In this document: in pieces, positions 55,765 through 64,000 of the stretch | Numbering within the stretch: the stretch's first letter is position 1 | Layout of the letters: each line of letters begins with the position of its first letter | Origin: an uncultured Bacilli bacterium | GTDB taxonomy: Bacteria; Bacillota_I; Bacilli_A; RF39; UBA660 | Assembly: GCA_934096815.1 (NCBI GenBank) | Contig: CAKOMY010000001.1 | Span: forward strand, 124,001 to 188,000 | Direction: 5' to 3' | Length of the DNA: 64,000 nucleotides | Translations under genes and position numbers: made by a program | The notes under the pieces: generated by a model | What the model saw: only the letters and a program-made list of their open reading frames with translations | Databases searched by the model: none | What the model was told of the DNA's origin: nothing

Positions 55765-57603
55765 ATGAGTGAGAAAGAATTTATTATTTCGTTATGCAAT
55801 AAATATATAGAAGATTTAGATAATAATGATAATAATAAAAATGTATCTTATTTTAAGGATGTATTACATCAAATTAATGAAAATTCTTCTTATATGTATG
55901 ATTTTATAATAGGTATTAGTGAAAATTTAATTTTGGAATTGTTTAAAGATGATGAAGATAAAAAAGAGTTTATATTAGGGTTTAATGATTTAAAGAGTAA
56001 GATTATGTCTTTTAATGGTGATAATTCGAGTATTAAATTAACTTCTGATGAAAATAAAATTATAGATAGATTTAAAGAGTTAATAGTTAGATATGTAAAT
56101 TCAAGTAGTAGTGATTCTGATACTGTTAAAGATTTTATTTTAAGATTGAATAATAATTCTAGTTTGTTAGAAAGTGATTACGACTTGGTTGAAAAATTAA
56201 TATATTTATATGAAAAAGATAGTACAGATGCATTATTTGAAGAGGCTATGGATTATTTAAATAGATATAATATTTCTTTAATTAGAAAGTTTAGTAAGAA
56301 AGCAAAGACTCCTGTTAAGTATACTAAAGTTGGGGAATCTAACTCAAATGAGGATAAGGTTAATGAAGATAATAAGGCAAATCCATTTGAAAATATGGTT
56401 AGTTTTGAATATGTTCCTAAAGAAAAATCTAGAGTCAATCGTAAGAAAAAAAATGATAAGTTAAAAGAAGATGAAGGAGTAGATTTTAATAGTCTATTTA
56501 GTAAATATAATTTTAATTATGATGAATTACAAACCAATTATAAAAATAAATTAAATAGTTGTGATATAGAAAAACTTGAATCATTTTTAAAATATTTAAA
56601 TGATAATACTAAATTGAGTGGTATTAATAATAATAGTCGTATTTTAGGACTTCTTTTAACAGAATCAAGTAAAGAAGCTTTCGAATATGTTAATAATGAT
56701 TTGATAAACAACTATAGTTTTAACATAGAAGATTTAGATGATGTATTAAAAAGATATACTGCTATTTATTTAGATGGTGGATTAGATAATTTTAAGAAAA
56801 ATGCTGAACTATTGACATCATGTGGTGTAAAAGAAATAGCTGCAGAAGTTATAAATAATGTTGTGTTTTTTAATAATAATTATGATGATAATTATAAAAA
56901 TTATGTAATTCTTAAGGAAATGGGAATTAACGCTGATGCTATTTTAAAAGATGCTTTAAATGTATTTAGTACTGATTTTGATTTATTATGTAAAAATATA
57001 AAAGTATTGGATTCATATGGCTTTGATTTAAGAGATGAAGAAGATTTTAAAAGCTTTAGTGTATTACTAATTTTGGATTTAGCTAAAGCAATAGATATGT
57101 TTATAGAAATGGGATATAGTGAGTATATTCATGATAAACCAGAATTAACACTTAGAAATATTAAATCTTTGATTATTAAAAGAATATTGTTTGCTTATAA
57201 GAATGGTTTAGATATGTGGGATAATTATAGTGAAAATTGTCCTTATAAAAAGAATGATAAGTATGAGGAAATGATTAAGAATAAGGATGTTCTTGATGAA
57301 AAAGAAATAGATTTATTAATTAAAGAGTATCCTATTTTGTCTTTACTTGATTCTGGTATGCGTATTACGACTTTTAATGATCCTTATTTTGGAAGTATTA
57401 GAAGAAAAACAGAGTTTGTTTTTGATAATAAGATTGTTTCAAGAATTAAAACGTATAGTATATTTAAATGTTTAATAACAAATGGAGTTAATGAGAAGGA
57501 AGCCTTACTTTATGCTTTATCATATAATATGGATTTAAATATGGCTGAATATGAAATCTTAAAAAAAGTTGTTTATAGAAATAATGAGGTTAGTACATTA
57601 TGA
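55765..57603 (+). CDS. Large hypothetical helical-repeat protein, 612 aa
   Basis: N-terminal ~180 helical residues, a polar, Lys/Glu-rich hinge (~185-240, with RVNRKKKNDKLKEDE), then ~370 residues of short helix pairs recalling mTERF- or HEAT-like repeats (for example NFKKNAELLTSCGVKEIAAE, YVILKEMGINADAILKDALN and LCKNIKVLDSYGFDLRDEED). Such solenoids usually bind nucleic acid or proteins. No family recognised. AGAAAGGGGAAT ribosome binding site. Its stop overlaps the start of the 97-aa gene (ATGA). Confidence 0.75.
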   Translation: MSEKEFIISLCNKYIEDLDNNDNNKNVSYFKDVLHQINENSSYMYDFIIGISENLILELFKDDEDKKEFILGFNDLKSKIMSFNGDNSSIKLTSDENKIIDRFKELIVRYVNSSSSDSDTVKDFILRLNNNSSLLESDYDLVEKLIYLYEKDSTDALFEEAMDYLNRYNISLIRKFSKKAKTPVKYTKVGESNSNEDKVNEDNKANPFENMVSFEYVPKEKSRVNRKKKNDKLKEDEGVDFNSLFSKYNFNYDELQTNYKNKLNSCDIEKLESFLKYLNDNTKLSGINNNSRILGLLLTESSKEAFEYVNNDLINNYSFNIEDLDDVLKRYTAIYLDGGLDNFKKNAELLTSCGVKEIAAEVINNVVFFNNNYDDNYKNYVILKEMGINADAILKDALNVFSTDFDLLCKNIKVLDSYGFDLRDEEDFKSFSVLLILDLAKAIDMFIEMGYSEYIHDKPELTLRNIKSLIIKRILFAYKNGLDMWDNYSENCPYKKNDKYEEMIKNKDVLDEKEIDLLIKEYPILSLLDSGMRITTFNDPYFGSIRRKTEFVFDNKIVSRIKTYSIFKCLITNGVNEKEALLYALSYNMDLNMAEYEILKKVVYRNNEVSTL

Positions 57604-57893
57604 TAGATTATTTAGAAGAATATATTACTTTAGAAGAGTTAAAAGTTGTAAAATATAATTTTAGTAGTCAAGATAAGAATAATTTTAATTATTATGAGCA
57701 AAATATTAGAGAAGTGCTAGATTATTTGAAGAGTATTGGAGTAGTTAATTTTAAGGATATTTTGTTGTATAGAAAAGATATTTGTTTAAAGAATTTAGAT
57801 ATTCTTAAAGATGAGATTAATAAGATAAATAAGAATTTAATGGTTTATTTATTTAATAACGATATTTCTAATTTAATAAATTTAAATATTTAA
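57600..57893 (+). CDS. Hypothetical protein, 97 aa
   Basis: Helical, with EVLDYLKSIGVVNFKDILLYRKDICLKNLDILKDEI repeating the L-x-x-I/L-G-V-x-x-x-x-I-L pattern of the 612-aa protein upstream, so it may be a detached repeat unit of it. Translationally coupled to it (4-nt overlap). No function assigned. Confidence 0.65.
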   Translation: MIDYLEEYITLEELKVVKYNFSSQDKNNFNYYEQNIREVLDYLKSIGVVNFKDILLYRKDICLKNLDILKDEINKINKNLMVYLFNNDISNLINLNI

Positions 57894-57900
57894 AAATATT

Positions 57901-57927
57901 TTAGCACTTTTACTTGACAAGTGCTAA
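57901..57927 (+). promoter_or_regulatory. CIRCE operator (HrcA box) before hsp20
   Basis: TTAGCACTT (57901-57909), 9-bp spacer, AAGTGCTAA (57919-57927). Consensus is TTAGCACTC-N9-GAGTGCTAA; both arms carry the complementary change at the innermost position, so symmetry is kept. The -35 TTGACA (57914-57919) begins in the spacer and -10 TATAAC is at 57937-57942, so bound HrcA would block polymerase. Confidence 0.92.
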
Positions 57928-57972
57928 TTAGAGTGGTATAACTATAATTGTGAAAGGAAGAGTGATTAGATT

Positions 57973-58365
57973 ATGAATATAATCCCAAGAGGTTTTTTCT
58001 TCGATGATGATTTAGATGATTTCTTTAAACCAGTTGTAAGAAAAAATGATGTAAAATGTGATATCTATGAGGAGGATGGTATGTACCATGTAGAAATGGA
58101 TGTACCGGGATACGATAAGAAAGATATTAAATTAGAAGTTAAAGATGGTTATTTAACTGTTAGTGCTTCTAAGGAGAAAGAAGAAAAAGAAACTAAGAAA
58201 AATTATATTAGAAAAGAAAGAACAATCGGTTCATTTAGTAGATCTTTTGCTTTAGGTGATATTGATGTTGATAAAATAGATGCTAAATTTGAAAATGGTA
58301 TCTTAAATATTACTATTCCTAAAGAAGAAAAAGTTGAAGCTAAGAAAACTATTGAAATTAAATAA
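57973..58365 (+). CDS. Small heat-shock protein, Hsp20/alpha-crystallin family
   Basis: 130 aa holdase chaperone. Short N-terminal arm (RGFFFDDDLDDFFKP), alpha-crystallin domain from KCDIYEEDGMYHVEMDVPGY to FENGILNITIPKEE with the A-x-x-x-x-G-x-L motif as KFENGILNI, and a C-terminal tail with an I-x-I (ITI / IEI) anchor. Controlled by the CIRCE element upstream, so heat-inducible through HrcA; in Bacillus CIRCE usually controls groE and dnaK. Terminator follows. Confidence 0.95.
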   Translation: MNIIPRGFFFDDDLDDFFKPVVRKNDVKCDIYEEDGMYHVEMDVPGYDKKDIKLEVKDGYLTVSASKEKEEKETKKNYIRKERTIGSFSRSFALGDIDVDKIDAKFENGILNITIPKEEKVEAKKTIEIK

Positions 58366-58370
58366 TTATG

Positions 58371-58397
58371 AAAGTACTCGAAAGAGTGCTTTTTTTA
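58371..58397 (+). terminator. Terminator after hsp20
   Basis: AAAGTACTC (58371-58379), GAAA tetraloop, GAGTGCTTT (58384-58392), then TTTTT. Confidence 0.85.
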
Positions 58398-58474
58398 GTG
58401 AATTATTTATTGATAAGATATTGATTATAAATTATTTTTTTGTTAAAGTTAAGATAGTAATAGAGGAGTTTGTG

Positions 58475-59779
58475 ATGAAAGAAGATTTAAATTTATTAGA
58501 AAATAATAATGATTTTAAAGAAATTATTAATAGAAAAGGGAGTAATGCTGGTAAACTTATAGTAGTTATTATTTTATTTTTGTTGATGATTGGGCTTGGT
58601 GTTGGTGGTTATGTTTTTTACAAATTTAATAATTCACCTAAAGTTTTATTTGTTAAAACACTTAGTAAATATACTTTATTAAAGAATGATAGTAATGATT
58701 TAATTAATTTTTTATCTAAACTTAAAGATGGTTATACGTTTTCGATTAATAATAATGTTAAAATAAAAAGTGATAAAGAAGAAATTATGAATGCATTAGT
58801 TAATATTAAATTAACTAATAATTTTGAAAAGAAATTAGCTAATTTAGATATAAATTTTGATGATAATAATGGAAGTGTTATTAATTTTAATTCTTTAATG
58901 GAAGAAAATAGAACATATTTAAAACTTAATGATATTTTTGATAAATATTATTACTTGGATGAAGATAATTCTTCATTGTTTGAGGATAGTGAAATTGTTG
59001 ATGATAGTAAGTTAATAGAGGTTGTTTCTAATTCTTTTAGTAGTTATTTTACTGATGATAAATTTTCAAAAGAAAATGTAGATGATAATGTTAAAATAAC
59101 TGTTGGCTTAAATGATAAAGATTTTTATGATTTAATTAATTTGATTGTTAATGATTTAAAAAATAGTAAGGTGTTAGAGGTTTATGCTAGTAAAGAATTT
59201 CCTATTGAAGATATTTATAAGGGATTGGATGATTTTCTTAGTGAACTTAAAAATGAATTAAATTTAGAAAGTAAGGATATTACATATAGCTATAGTATTT
59301 ATGAAAAAAATAATAAATTAATTAAGCAAGAACTTAGTATTAGAGATATTTTAGTAGCAATTGAAGGTGATACTAAAGGAAATATTTATGTTTATAATGA
59401 GGGAAAGATTGTTTTAACTGGAAATTATAATAAAAATTATTTTAAGTTATCCTATGAAGAAGATGGTGTAAATCTTAATTTAAGTATAGATTATAAAAAT
59501 AATACTTCAGCTAGTGAATTTGATTCTAACTATAATATTGTACTAAGAATAAATGAATTAACTATAAGTGATTATGTTAAGCTAAATATTAATGATAATA
59601 AGGAGATATTAGAAATTGATAAAGAAAATTCAAAAAAGATTGATGATATAACCGCTGAGGAAGAAGAACAAATTTATAATAAGTTATTTGAAATTCCTCT
59701 TATTTCTTCTTATATGAATATGTATGATAATTTAAATAATTCAAATGATATAAATTATGATTTAAATACAGAAATGTAG
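58475..59779 (+). CDS. Membrane-anchored extracellular protein of unknown function, 434 aa
   Basis: Cytoplasmic N-terminus of ~28 residues, one membrane helix (KLIVVIILFLLMIGLGVGGYVFYKF, first 20 residues given as KLIVVIILFLLMIGLGVGGY), then ~380 residues outside, alternating strands and helices with Asn/Asp/Lys-rich loops (repeated L-K-D, N-I-K-L-T patterns). No catalytic motif seen. The frame is open back to 58334 inside hsp20, but GAGGAG upstream of 58475 and the membrane topology decide the start. Function unknown. Confidence 0.75.
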   Translation: MKEDLNLLENNNDFKEIINRKGSNAGKLIVVIILFLLMIGLGVGGYVFYKFNNSPKVLFVKTLSKYTLLKNDSNDLINFLSKLKDGYTFSINNNVKIKSDKEEIMNALVNIKLTNNFEKKLANLDINFDDNNGSVINFNSLMEENRTYLKLNDIFDKYYYLDEDNSSLFEDSEIVDDSKLIEVVSNSFSSYFTDDKFSKENVDDNVKITVGLNDKDFYDLINLIVNDLKNSKVLEVYASKEFPIEDIYKGLDDFLSELKNELNLESKDITYSYSIYEKNNKLIKQELSIRDILVAIEGDTKGNIYVYNEGKIVLTGNYNKNYFKLSYEEDGVNLNLSIDYKNNTSASEFDSNYNIVLRINELTISDYVKLNINDNKEILEIDKENSKKIDDITAEEEEQIYNKLFEIPLISSYMNMYDNLNNSNDINYDLNTEM

Positions 59780-59808
59780 TAAAGGTTTAAACTTTTTAAA
59801 ATTTTTGG

Positions 59809-59838
59809 TTGTATCTACTATTATGGTTGTGATATATT
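59809..59838 (+). promoter_or_regulatory. Promoter of the tRNA-Glu gene
   Basis: -35 TTGTAT (59809-59814), 18-bp spacer, -10 TATATT (59833-59838), 30 bp before the tRNA. Confidence 0.5.
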
Positions 59839-59867
59839 AATGGTGTTATATTTTTAACATTATTAAT

Positions 59868-59943
59868 GGCCTGTTGGTGAAATGGTTAACACATAGCCCT
59901 CTCAAGGCTACATTTATGGGTTCGAACCCCATACAGGTCACCA
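59868..59943 (+). tRNA. tRNA-Glu (anticodon CTC)
   Basis: 76 nt with encoded CCA. Acceptor GGCCTGT pairs with ACAGGTC; anticodon arm TAGCC-CTCTCAA-GGCTA gives anticodon CTC (Glu, codon GAG); T arm ATGGG-TTCGAAC-CCCAT. Bacterial tRNA-Glu is usually TTC; this isoacceptor reads only GAG, a minor codon in so AT-rich a genome. About 500 bp upstream of gltX. Confidence 0.93.
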
Positions 59944-59959
59944 ATAAAATTGATAAAAT

Positions 59960-59981
59960 GCCTTAAGATAAGGCTTTTTTT
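59960..59981 (+). terminator. Terminator after tRNA-Glu
   Basis: GCCTTA (59960-59965), AGA-type loop, TAAGGC (59969-59974), then TTTTTTT. Confidence 0.85.
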
Positions 59982-60042
59982 AGTTTTTAATTTAAAATTT
60001 ATGATAATTTTAAAAAAGTACCCTTTAGTAGGTACTTAAATA

Positions 60043-60294
60043 TTATTTGTGTTTAATTATGTTTAAATGATCTGTATGGTTTATTTCATCTTCAGATATA
60101 GGTCTTTGCTCATGATAAGCAAAATGATTTGATTCTGTCATGATATGATTATTGATATCAGTAATTAATTTCCATAATTCTTCTTCTTTTTGCTTATCTT
60201 CTTTACTTAGTGCTTCTTTGTATTCTAAAGCAAGTTTATTTCTTATGTCCATATATTTTTTTATTAGTTCTATTCTATATTCTTTTTCATTCAT
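60043..60294 (-). CDS. Hypothetical small charged protein, 83 aa
   Basis: Highly charged helical protein: EKEYRIELIKKYMDIRNKLA, then YKEALSKEDKQKEEELWKLI, ending with a His-rich NHTDHLNIIKHK. Looks like a coiled-coil. AAAGGAG places the start at 60294 rather than the longer frame to 60345. No family recognised. Confidence 0.65.
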   Translation of the reverse strand: MNEKEYRIELIKKYMDIRNKLALEYKEALSKEDKQKEEELWKLITDINNHIMTESNHFAYHEQRPISEDEINHTDHLNIIKHK

Positions 60295-60389
60295 TTGTTT
60301 TTTCTCCTTTAAACATATTTTACTATTTTTATAAGTAATAATCACTTAAAATATAAAGGTTTTTACATTAAATTTACGCTTGTTATGCC

Positions 60390-60418
60390 TTGATTATAGT
60401 ATTTTTGTGTAATATAAT
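60390..60418 (+). promoter_or_regulatory. gltX promoter
   Basis: -35 TTGATT (60390-60395), 17-bp spacer, -10 TATAAT (60413-60418), 30 bp before the gltX start. Confidence 0.7.
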
Positions 60419-60447
60419 TAATTTGTTTATTAAGGAGGAATTGTATT

Positions 60448-62082
60448 ATGGATTATGAAAAACTTGCTAATTTATTATATCCTGATGTTAATTTAACTAT
60501 TGAAGATTTAGAAAAAAGATATCCTAAAAGAAATTTAGATGAAAAAGCTGAAGTATGTAGATTTGCACCAAGTCCAACTGGTAGAATGCATATGGGAAAT
60601 TTATTTGCTTCATTTGTACCAGAGAGACTTGCTCATCAAACAAATGGTGTATTTATTTTAAGAATTGAAGATACTGATGATAAGAGAACTATTGATGATG
60701 GTATTAATTTAATTATAAGTGATTTAAAAGAATATAATTATAGAGTTGATGAGGGACCTATTAATGGTGGAGAGTATGGACCTTATATTCAAAGTCAAAG
60801 AAAAGAAATATATCATACAGTTGCTAAGTATTTGGTTTCTATTGGAAGAGCTTATCCTTGTTTTTGTTCAGAGGATGATTTAATTCATATGAGAGAAGAA
60901 CAAGAAGCTTGTAAAGATAGAATTGGTTATTATGGAAAATATGCTAAATGTCGTAATTTAAGTTATGATGAAATAAAAGAACATATTGATAATGGTGATA
61001 AATGGGTACTTAGGTTAAAATCTATGGGTGATTTTAATAAGAAATTTACTTTTAAAGATTTGATTAAAGGTACTATTGAATTACCTGAAAATGATTTAGA
61101 TCAAGTATTAATTAAGTCTGATGGAGTTCCACCTTATGCTTTTGCTCATGTTTGTGATGACCATTTTATGAGAGTTACAACTGTTACAAGAGATGATTCT
61201 TATATTTCATCAGTACCATATCATTTAGAATTATGGAAGGCTTGTGGGTTTGATGCTCCTAAGTTTGCTCACTTGTTACCACTTAATAAAAAAGATGGTG
61301 ACACTGTTCGAAAACTTAGTAAAAGAAAAGATCCTGAAGCAGCAGTTGCCTTTTATCATGAAAGAGGAATTCCAGTTGAAGCAGTTAAATTATATTTTGC
61401 TACTTTATTAAATTCTAATTTTGATGGATGGTTTATGCAAAATCAAGATAAGAATTATAATGATTTTATGTTTACATTTAATAAGATGTGTACAAGTGGA
61501 GGATCATTATTTGATATTGAAAAATTAATTAATATATCTAAAAATTATTTAAGTAGATTAAGTGCAAAAGAAGTATTTGATAATTTAGATAATTGGTCTA
61601 AAGAGTTTGATAAAGATTTTAATGAACTAATTAATAAATATAAAGAATATACAATTAATATTTTAAATATTGAGAGAGAACAAAAGAAGCCAAGAAAGGA
61701 TTTTGCTTGTTATAGTGAAATAAAAGATAATATTTGGTATATGTATGATGAATTATTTGATTCAAATATGGTTAAATTTGAAGTTAAAAACGTAGATGAA
61801 ATTGGTGATATTTTAAACTCTTATGCTAATAAATATTATGATGAAAATGATTCTAAGGAAGAATGGTTTAATAAAATTAAATTATTATGTGATGAATTTG
61901 GTTATATAACTGATATGAAAGTATATAAGGAAAATCCTGATTCATATAAAGGAAGTATAGCTGATATATCAAATATTATAAGAGTAGCGTTAACTACTAA
62001 AACAACTACACCTGATTTATATGAAATAATGAAATTATTAGGTAAAGATAGAGTTATGAAAAGATTAAACAATCTAAAATAG
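60448..62082 (+). CDS. gltX: Glutamyl-tRNA synthetase
   Basis: Class I aminoacyl-tRNA synthetase, 544 aa (most bacterial GluRS are 460-500). HIGH-type motif in RFAPSPTGRMHMGNLF (~36-52), LRIEDTDDKR, KMSKS-type motif as KLSKRKDPEA, and an all-helical C-terminal anticodon-binding domain. Many bacteria of this group use GluRS plus the GatCAB amidotransferase for Gln-tRNA(Gln); not testable here. TAAGGAGGAATTG ribosome binding site. Confidence 0.95.
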   Translation: MDYEKLANLLYPDVNLTIEDLEKRYPKRNLDEKAEVCRFAPSPTGRMHMGNLFASFVPERLAHQTNGVFILRIEDTDDKRTIDDGINLIISDLKEYNYRVDEGPINGGEYGPYIQSQRKEIYHTVAKYLVSIGRAYPCFCSEDDLIHMREEQEACKDRIGYYGKYAKCRNLSYDEIKEHIDNGDKWVLRLKSMGDFNKKFTFKDLIKGTIELPENDLDQVLIKSDGVPPYAFAHVCDDHFMRVTTVTRDDSYISSVPYHLELWKACGFDAPKFAHLLPLNKKDGDTVRKLSKRKDPEAAVAFYHERGIPVEAVKLYFATLLNSNFDGWFMQNQDKNYNDFMFTFNKMCTSGGSLFDIEKLINISKNYLSRLSAKEVFDNLDNWSKEFDKDFNELINKYKEYTINILNIEREQKKPRKDFACYSEIKDNIWYMYDELFDSNMVKFEVKNVDEIGDILNSYANKYYDENDSKEEWFNKIKLLCDEFGYITDMKVYKENPDSYKGSIADISNIIRVALTTKTTTPDLYEIMKLLGKDRVMKRLNNLK

Positions 62083-62095
62083 GTTGTTTTTCTTT
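62068..62095 (+). terminator. Terminator after gltX
   Basis: AACAATC and GGTTGTT pair (one T-G wobble) around the gltX stop codon and are followed by TTTTC. Confidence 0.6.
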
Positions 62096-62100
62096 TGGTG

Positions 62101-62186
62101 TTATAGTGAACAATTTTTAATATTTATGTAAAATTGTTCAGTTAAGTGAACAAAAATGTTTACTTTTGTAAAATTGTTCACTATAA
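62101..62186. promoter_or_regulatory. Operator-like repeats over the DUF4143 ATPase promoter
   Basis: A perfect 17-bp inverted repeat: TTATAGTGAACAATTTT (62101-62117) and AAAATTGTTCACTATAA (62170-62186). Two more half-sites lie between (AATTGTTCA 62132-62140, GTGAACAAA 62146-62154), so four TGAACAA/TTGTTCA boxes span 86 bp. The promoter (TTTACT 62159-62164, 17 bp, TATAAT 62182-62187) overlaps the right arm, so a bound repressor would block it. Confidence 0.7.
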
Positions 62187-62206
62187 TGTAATTAGGTGAT
62201 GCATTT

Positions 62207-63400
62207 ATGATAACTCGTAATCATTATATTGAACAAATTAAAGGATTTTATGATTCTGATTTGATTAAAATAATTGTAGGAATAAGAAGAAGTGGTAAGT
62301 CTATAATTTTAGAACAAATTATGGACGACATTAAAAGTAAGACTGATAATATTATATATTTGAACTTTGAAGATGAAGCAATAACTACAAATATTTATAA
62401 TGCAGAAACATTAATTAAATATGTTAATGATAATCGTAAAGAAGGAAAATGTTATATCTTTTTAGATGAAATACAATTAATTGATAATTGGAATAATGCA
62501 GTTAAAAGTTTAAGATTACATAATAATTCTATATTTATAACTGGATCTAATTCTAAATTGTTATCTAAAGAATATACTGATGCATTTAGTGGTAGATATG
62601 TTTCATTTAGAATTCATCCTTTTGTATATAAAGAAATACTAGAATATTCAAAAGAACTTGGAATTGAAGTCAGCCCTATTGATTATTTAATATGGGGTGG
62701 TTTTCCTAAAAGGTTTGAATTTAAAGAAAAAGATATGATTAGGTATTTAAATGATTTAAATGAAAGTATAATTGTTAAAGATTTAATATTAAGATTTAAA
62801 ATTCAAAATGAAGAATTATTTAAAAGAATTGTTAATTATACTTTAATATCTAATTCTAGGATTTTTTCTGCAAGAAGTATAGAAGGTTATTTAAAAAATG
62901 AACATATAGATGCTTCTATAAATACGATTATTAAATATTTAGGATATTTAGAGGAGGCTTGTGTTATAAATCGAATTAAACCTTATTCTTCTAAGACTAA
63001 GAGTGAATTATCATATTATTTTAAAGTTTATAATGAAGATGTTTCTTTTAACTCAATTAGATGTATGAATAATAGATATGATTTAACTCATAATTTAGAA
63101 AATATTGTTTATAATGAATTAATTTATATGGACTATGAACTTAAGGTACTTAAAAAAGATGCTGATGATAAAGAAATAGATTTTATTGCTTATAAAGATG
63201 GAAAAAAATATTATATTCAAGTTGCTTATAGTGTTGCTGATGATAAGGCTTATGAAAGAGAATTTGGAGCTTTTGAAAAATTAGATAATAGTAGCAAAAA
63301 GATACTAATTACTAATGATGATATAGATTATTCAACTAGTTTGGTTACACATATTAAATTTAAAGATTTTTTGTTGTTTGATTCTTTAGATGATTGTTAA
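62207..63400 (+). CDS. AAA ATPase with DUF4143 domain
   Basis: 397 aa. Walker A GIRRSGKS (25-32), NFEDEAI, Walker B CYIFLDEIQLIDNW, ITGSNSKLL sensor 1 and SGRYVSFRIHPF, then the winged-helix and C-terminal DUF4143 module with a PD-(D/E)xK-like core (NLENIVYNEL then DKEIDFIAYKDGKKYYIQV). These ATPases are common in uncultured gut Firmicutes, often in many copies; proposed roles include defence or toxin-like activity but none is proven. GTGATGCATTT ribosome binding region. Promoter overlapped by inverted repeats. Confidence 0.9.
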   Translation: MITRNHYIEQIKGFYDSDLIKIIVGIRRSGKSIILEQIMDDIKSKTDNIIYLNFEDEAITTNIYNAETLIKYVNDNRKEGKCYIFLDEIQLIDNWNNAVKSLRLHNNSIFITGSNSKLLSKEYTDAFSGRYVSFRIHPFVYKEILEYSKELGIEVSPIDYLIWGGFPKRFEFKEKDMIRYLNDLNESIIVKDLILRFKIQNEELFKRIVNYTLISNSRIFSARSIEGYLKNEHIDASINTIIKYLGYLEEACVINRIKPYSSKTKSELSYYFKVYNEDVSFNSIRCMNNRYDLTHNLENIVYNELIYMDYELKVLKKDADDKEIDFIAYKDGKKYYIQVAYSVADDKAYEREFGAFEKLDNSSKKILITNDDIDYSTSLVTHIKFKDFLLFDSLDDC

Positions 63401-63467
63401 AAATAGTATGATTTTCTTAAGAATTTTGTTAAAATATGAAATGTAATTGAGGAAGGATGGTTTTGGT

Positions 63468-64000
63468 ATGGCTTTTAAATCAAATAATATTAGAAATAGA
63501 ATAAATACTAAGAAAGAATTGGTTAAATTATTAAAAAGTTATGAAGATATATTATCTATTCAAATGGTGGACTATTTAAAATCTTTAATAGATTTAGAAT
63601 TTTCTGTTGTGAGGAATAATATAAGTGATAAAGACAGAGTCGTTTTATCTGAATTACAGATATATAGAAAAGTTGCAATGTATAATATTTATAATCGAGC
63701 ACTTTATCTTTTTAATAAAAGTAATATTGATCTTGTTATAGATGATGATTTAGCTTTAACGATATACACTTCAATAAAAGAAAAAAATATTAAATTATTT
63801 GATTTTGATTACAATCTTTATGCAAATAATTTTGATTTAATATTTAACTTACCTGGGGATTATAAATGTTTGTCTGTTGGTAATATATCATTATTTCAAA
63901 CGTTTGATAATGATGAACAAAGGAATCTTGAATTAAAGAATGTAATGAGTATATTAGAAAATTTATATAATAGAAAAAATCCATATTCTAGTTCTTCTGA
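63468..64000 (+). CDS. Hypothetical protein, 3' end outside window
   Basis: At least 177 codons from ATG 63468, with GAGGAAGGAT upstream. Begins MAFKSNNIRNRINTKKELVK. Helical N-terminal 90 residues (VDYLKSLIDLEFSVVRNNIS), then IDLVIDDDLALTIYTSIKEK and YNLYANNFDLIFNLPGDYKC. No motif recognised; no membrane segment so far. Runs off the right edge. Confidence 0.7.
   Translation, partial: MAFKSNNIRNRINTKKELVKLLKSYEDILSIQMVDYLKSLIDLEFSVVRNNISDKDRVVLSELQIYRKVAMYNIYNRALYLFNKSNIDLVIDDDLALTIYTSIKEKNIKLFDFDYNLYANNFDLIFNLPGDYKCLSVGNISLFQTFDNDEQRNLELKNVMSILENLYNRKNPYSSSS

Overview
This is a very AT-rich chromosomal segment spanning a bacterial replication origin. The organism looks like a low-GC Gram-positive lineage (Bacilli / Erysipelotrichia / RF39-like uncultured gut Firmicutes; inference). 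The reasons are the order mnmE-mnmG-rsmG-noc on one side and rpmH/dnaA-dnaN-recF-gyrB-gyrA-SRP RNA-tadA-dnaX-ybaB-recR-bofA-holB-ricT on the other, a CIRCE element, a T-box, and homologues of ComK, BofA and SpoVT. The genetic code is standard (TGA is used as stop, TGG as Trp), so it is not a Mycoplasma-type code-4 genome.

Left arm (1-13760, mostly minus strand, reading away from the origin): a partial rpoE, small hypotheticals, a class A PBP (plus strand), a Noc/ParB-family gene, an ABC exporter inserted on the plus strand, rsmG-mnmG-mnmE, and the jag-yidC-rnpA-rpmH operon. Origin: DnaA-box clusters lie between rpmH and dnaA and again between dnaA and dnaN. Right arm (14053 onward): the replication and repair block (dnaA, dnaN, a ComK homologue, recF, gyrB, gyrA), then a 1.6-kb gene-free array of parS and Noc-binding palindromes. 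After it come the SRP RNA, tadA, dnaX, ybaB, recR, bofA, holB, ricT, trmN6-like, pth, mfd, spoVT-like, tatD, a 3D-domain protein and rsmA.

From 36.5 kb the content is more accessory: cold-shock protein, T-box-controlled glycyl-tRNA synthetase, MscS, a CmpB-like membrane protein, DUF362, a CarD-like regulator, a small UvrD-like helicase beside addAB, an XRE regulator with a broken toxin-like nuclease, and a VanY operon that includes a catalytically dead trypsin-fold protein. It continues with an unknown helical-protein trio, CIRCE-controlled Hsp20, tRNA-Glu next to gltX, and a DUF4143 ATPase with an operator-like repeat.

The most striking feature is the array at 22.98-24.54 kb. Perfect or near-perfect B. 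subtilis-type parS sites (TGTTTCACGTGAAACA, nine) are interspersed with perfect Noc-binding sites (ATTTCCCGGGAAAT, four) in tandemly duplicated units, bounded by direct repeats carrying a DnaA-box-like 9-mer, and a fifth perfect Noc site lies inside mfd. The only ParB/Noc gene in the window (3685-4923) has Noc-type residues at three of the four specificity positions. It lacks the N-terminal membrane-targeting helix of Noc and carries a roughly 160-residue acidic, proline-rich linker. No ParA and no second ParB gene is in the window. This suggests an unusual composite centromere / nucleoid-occlusion locus.
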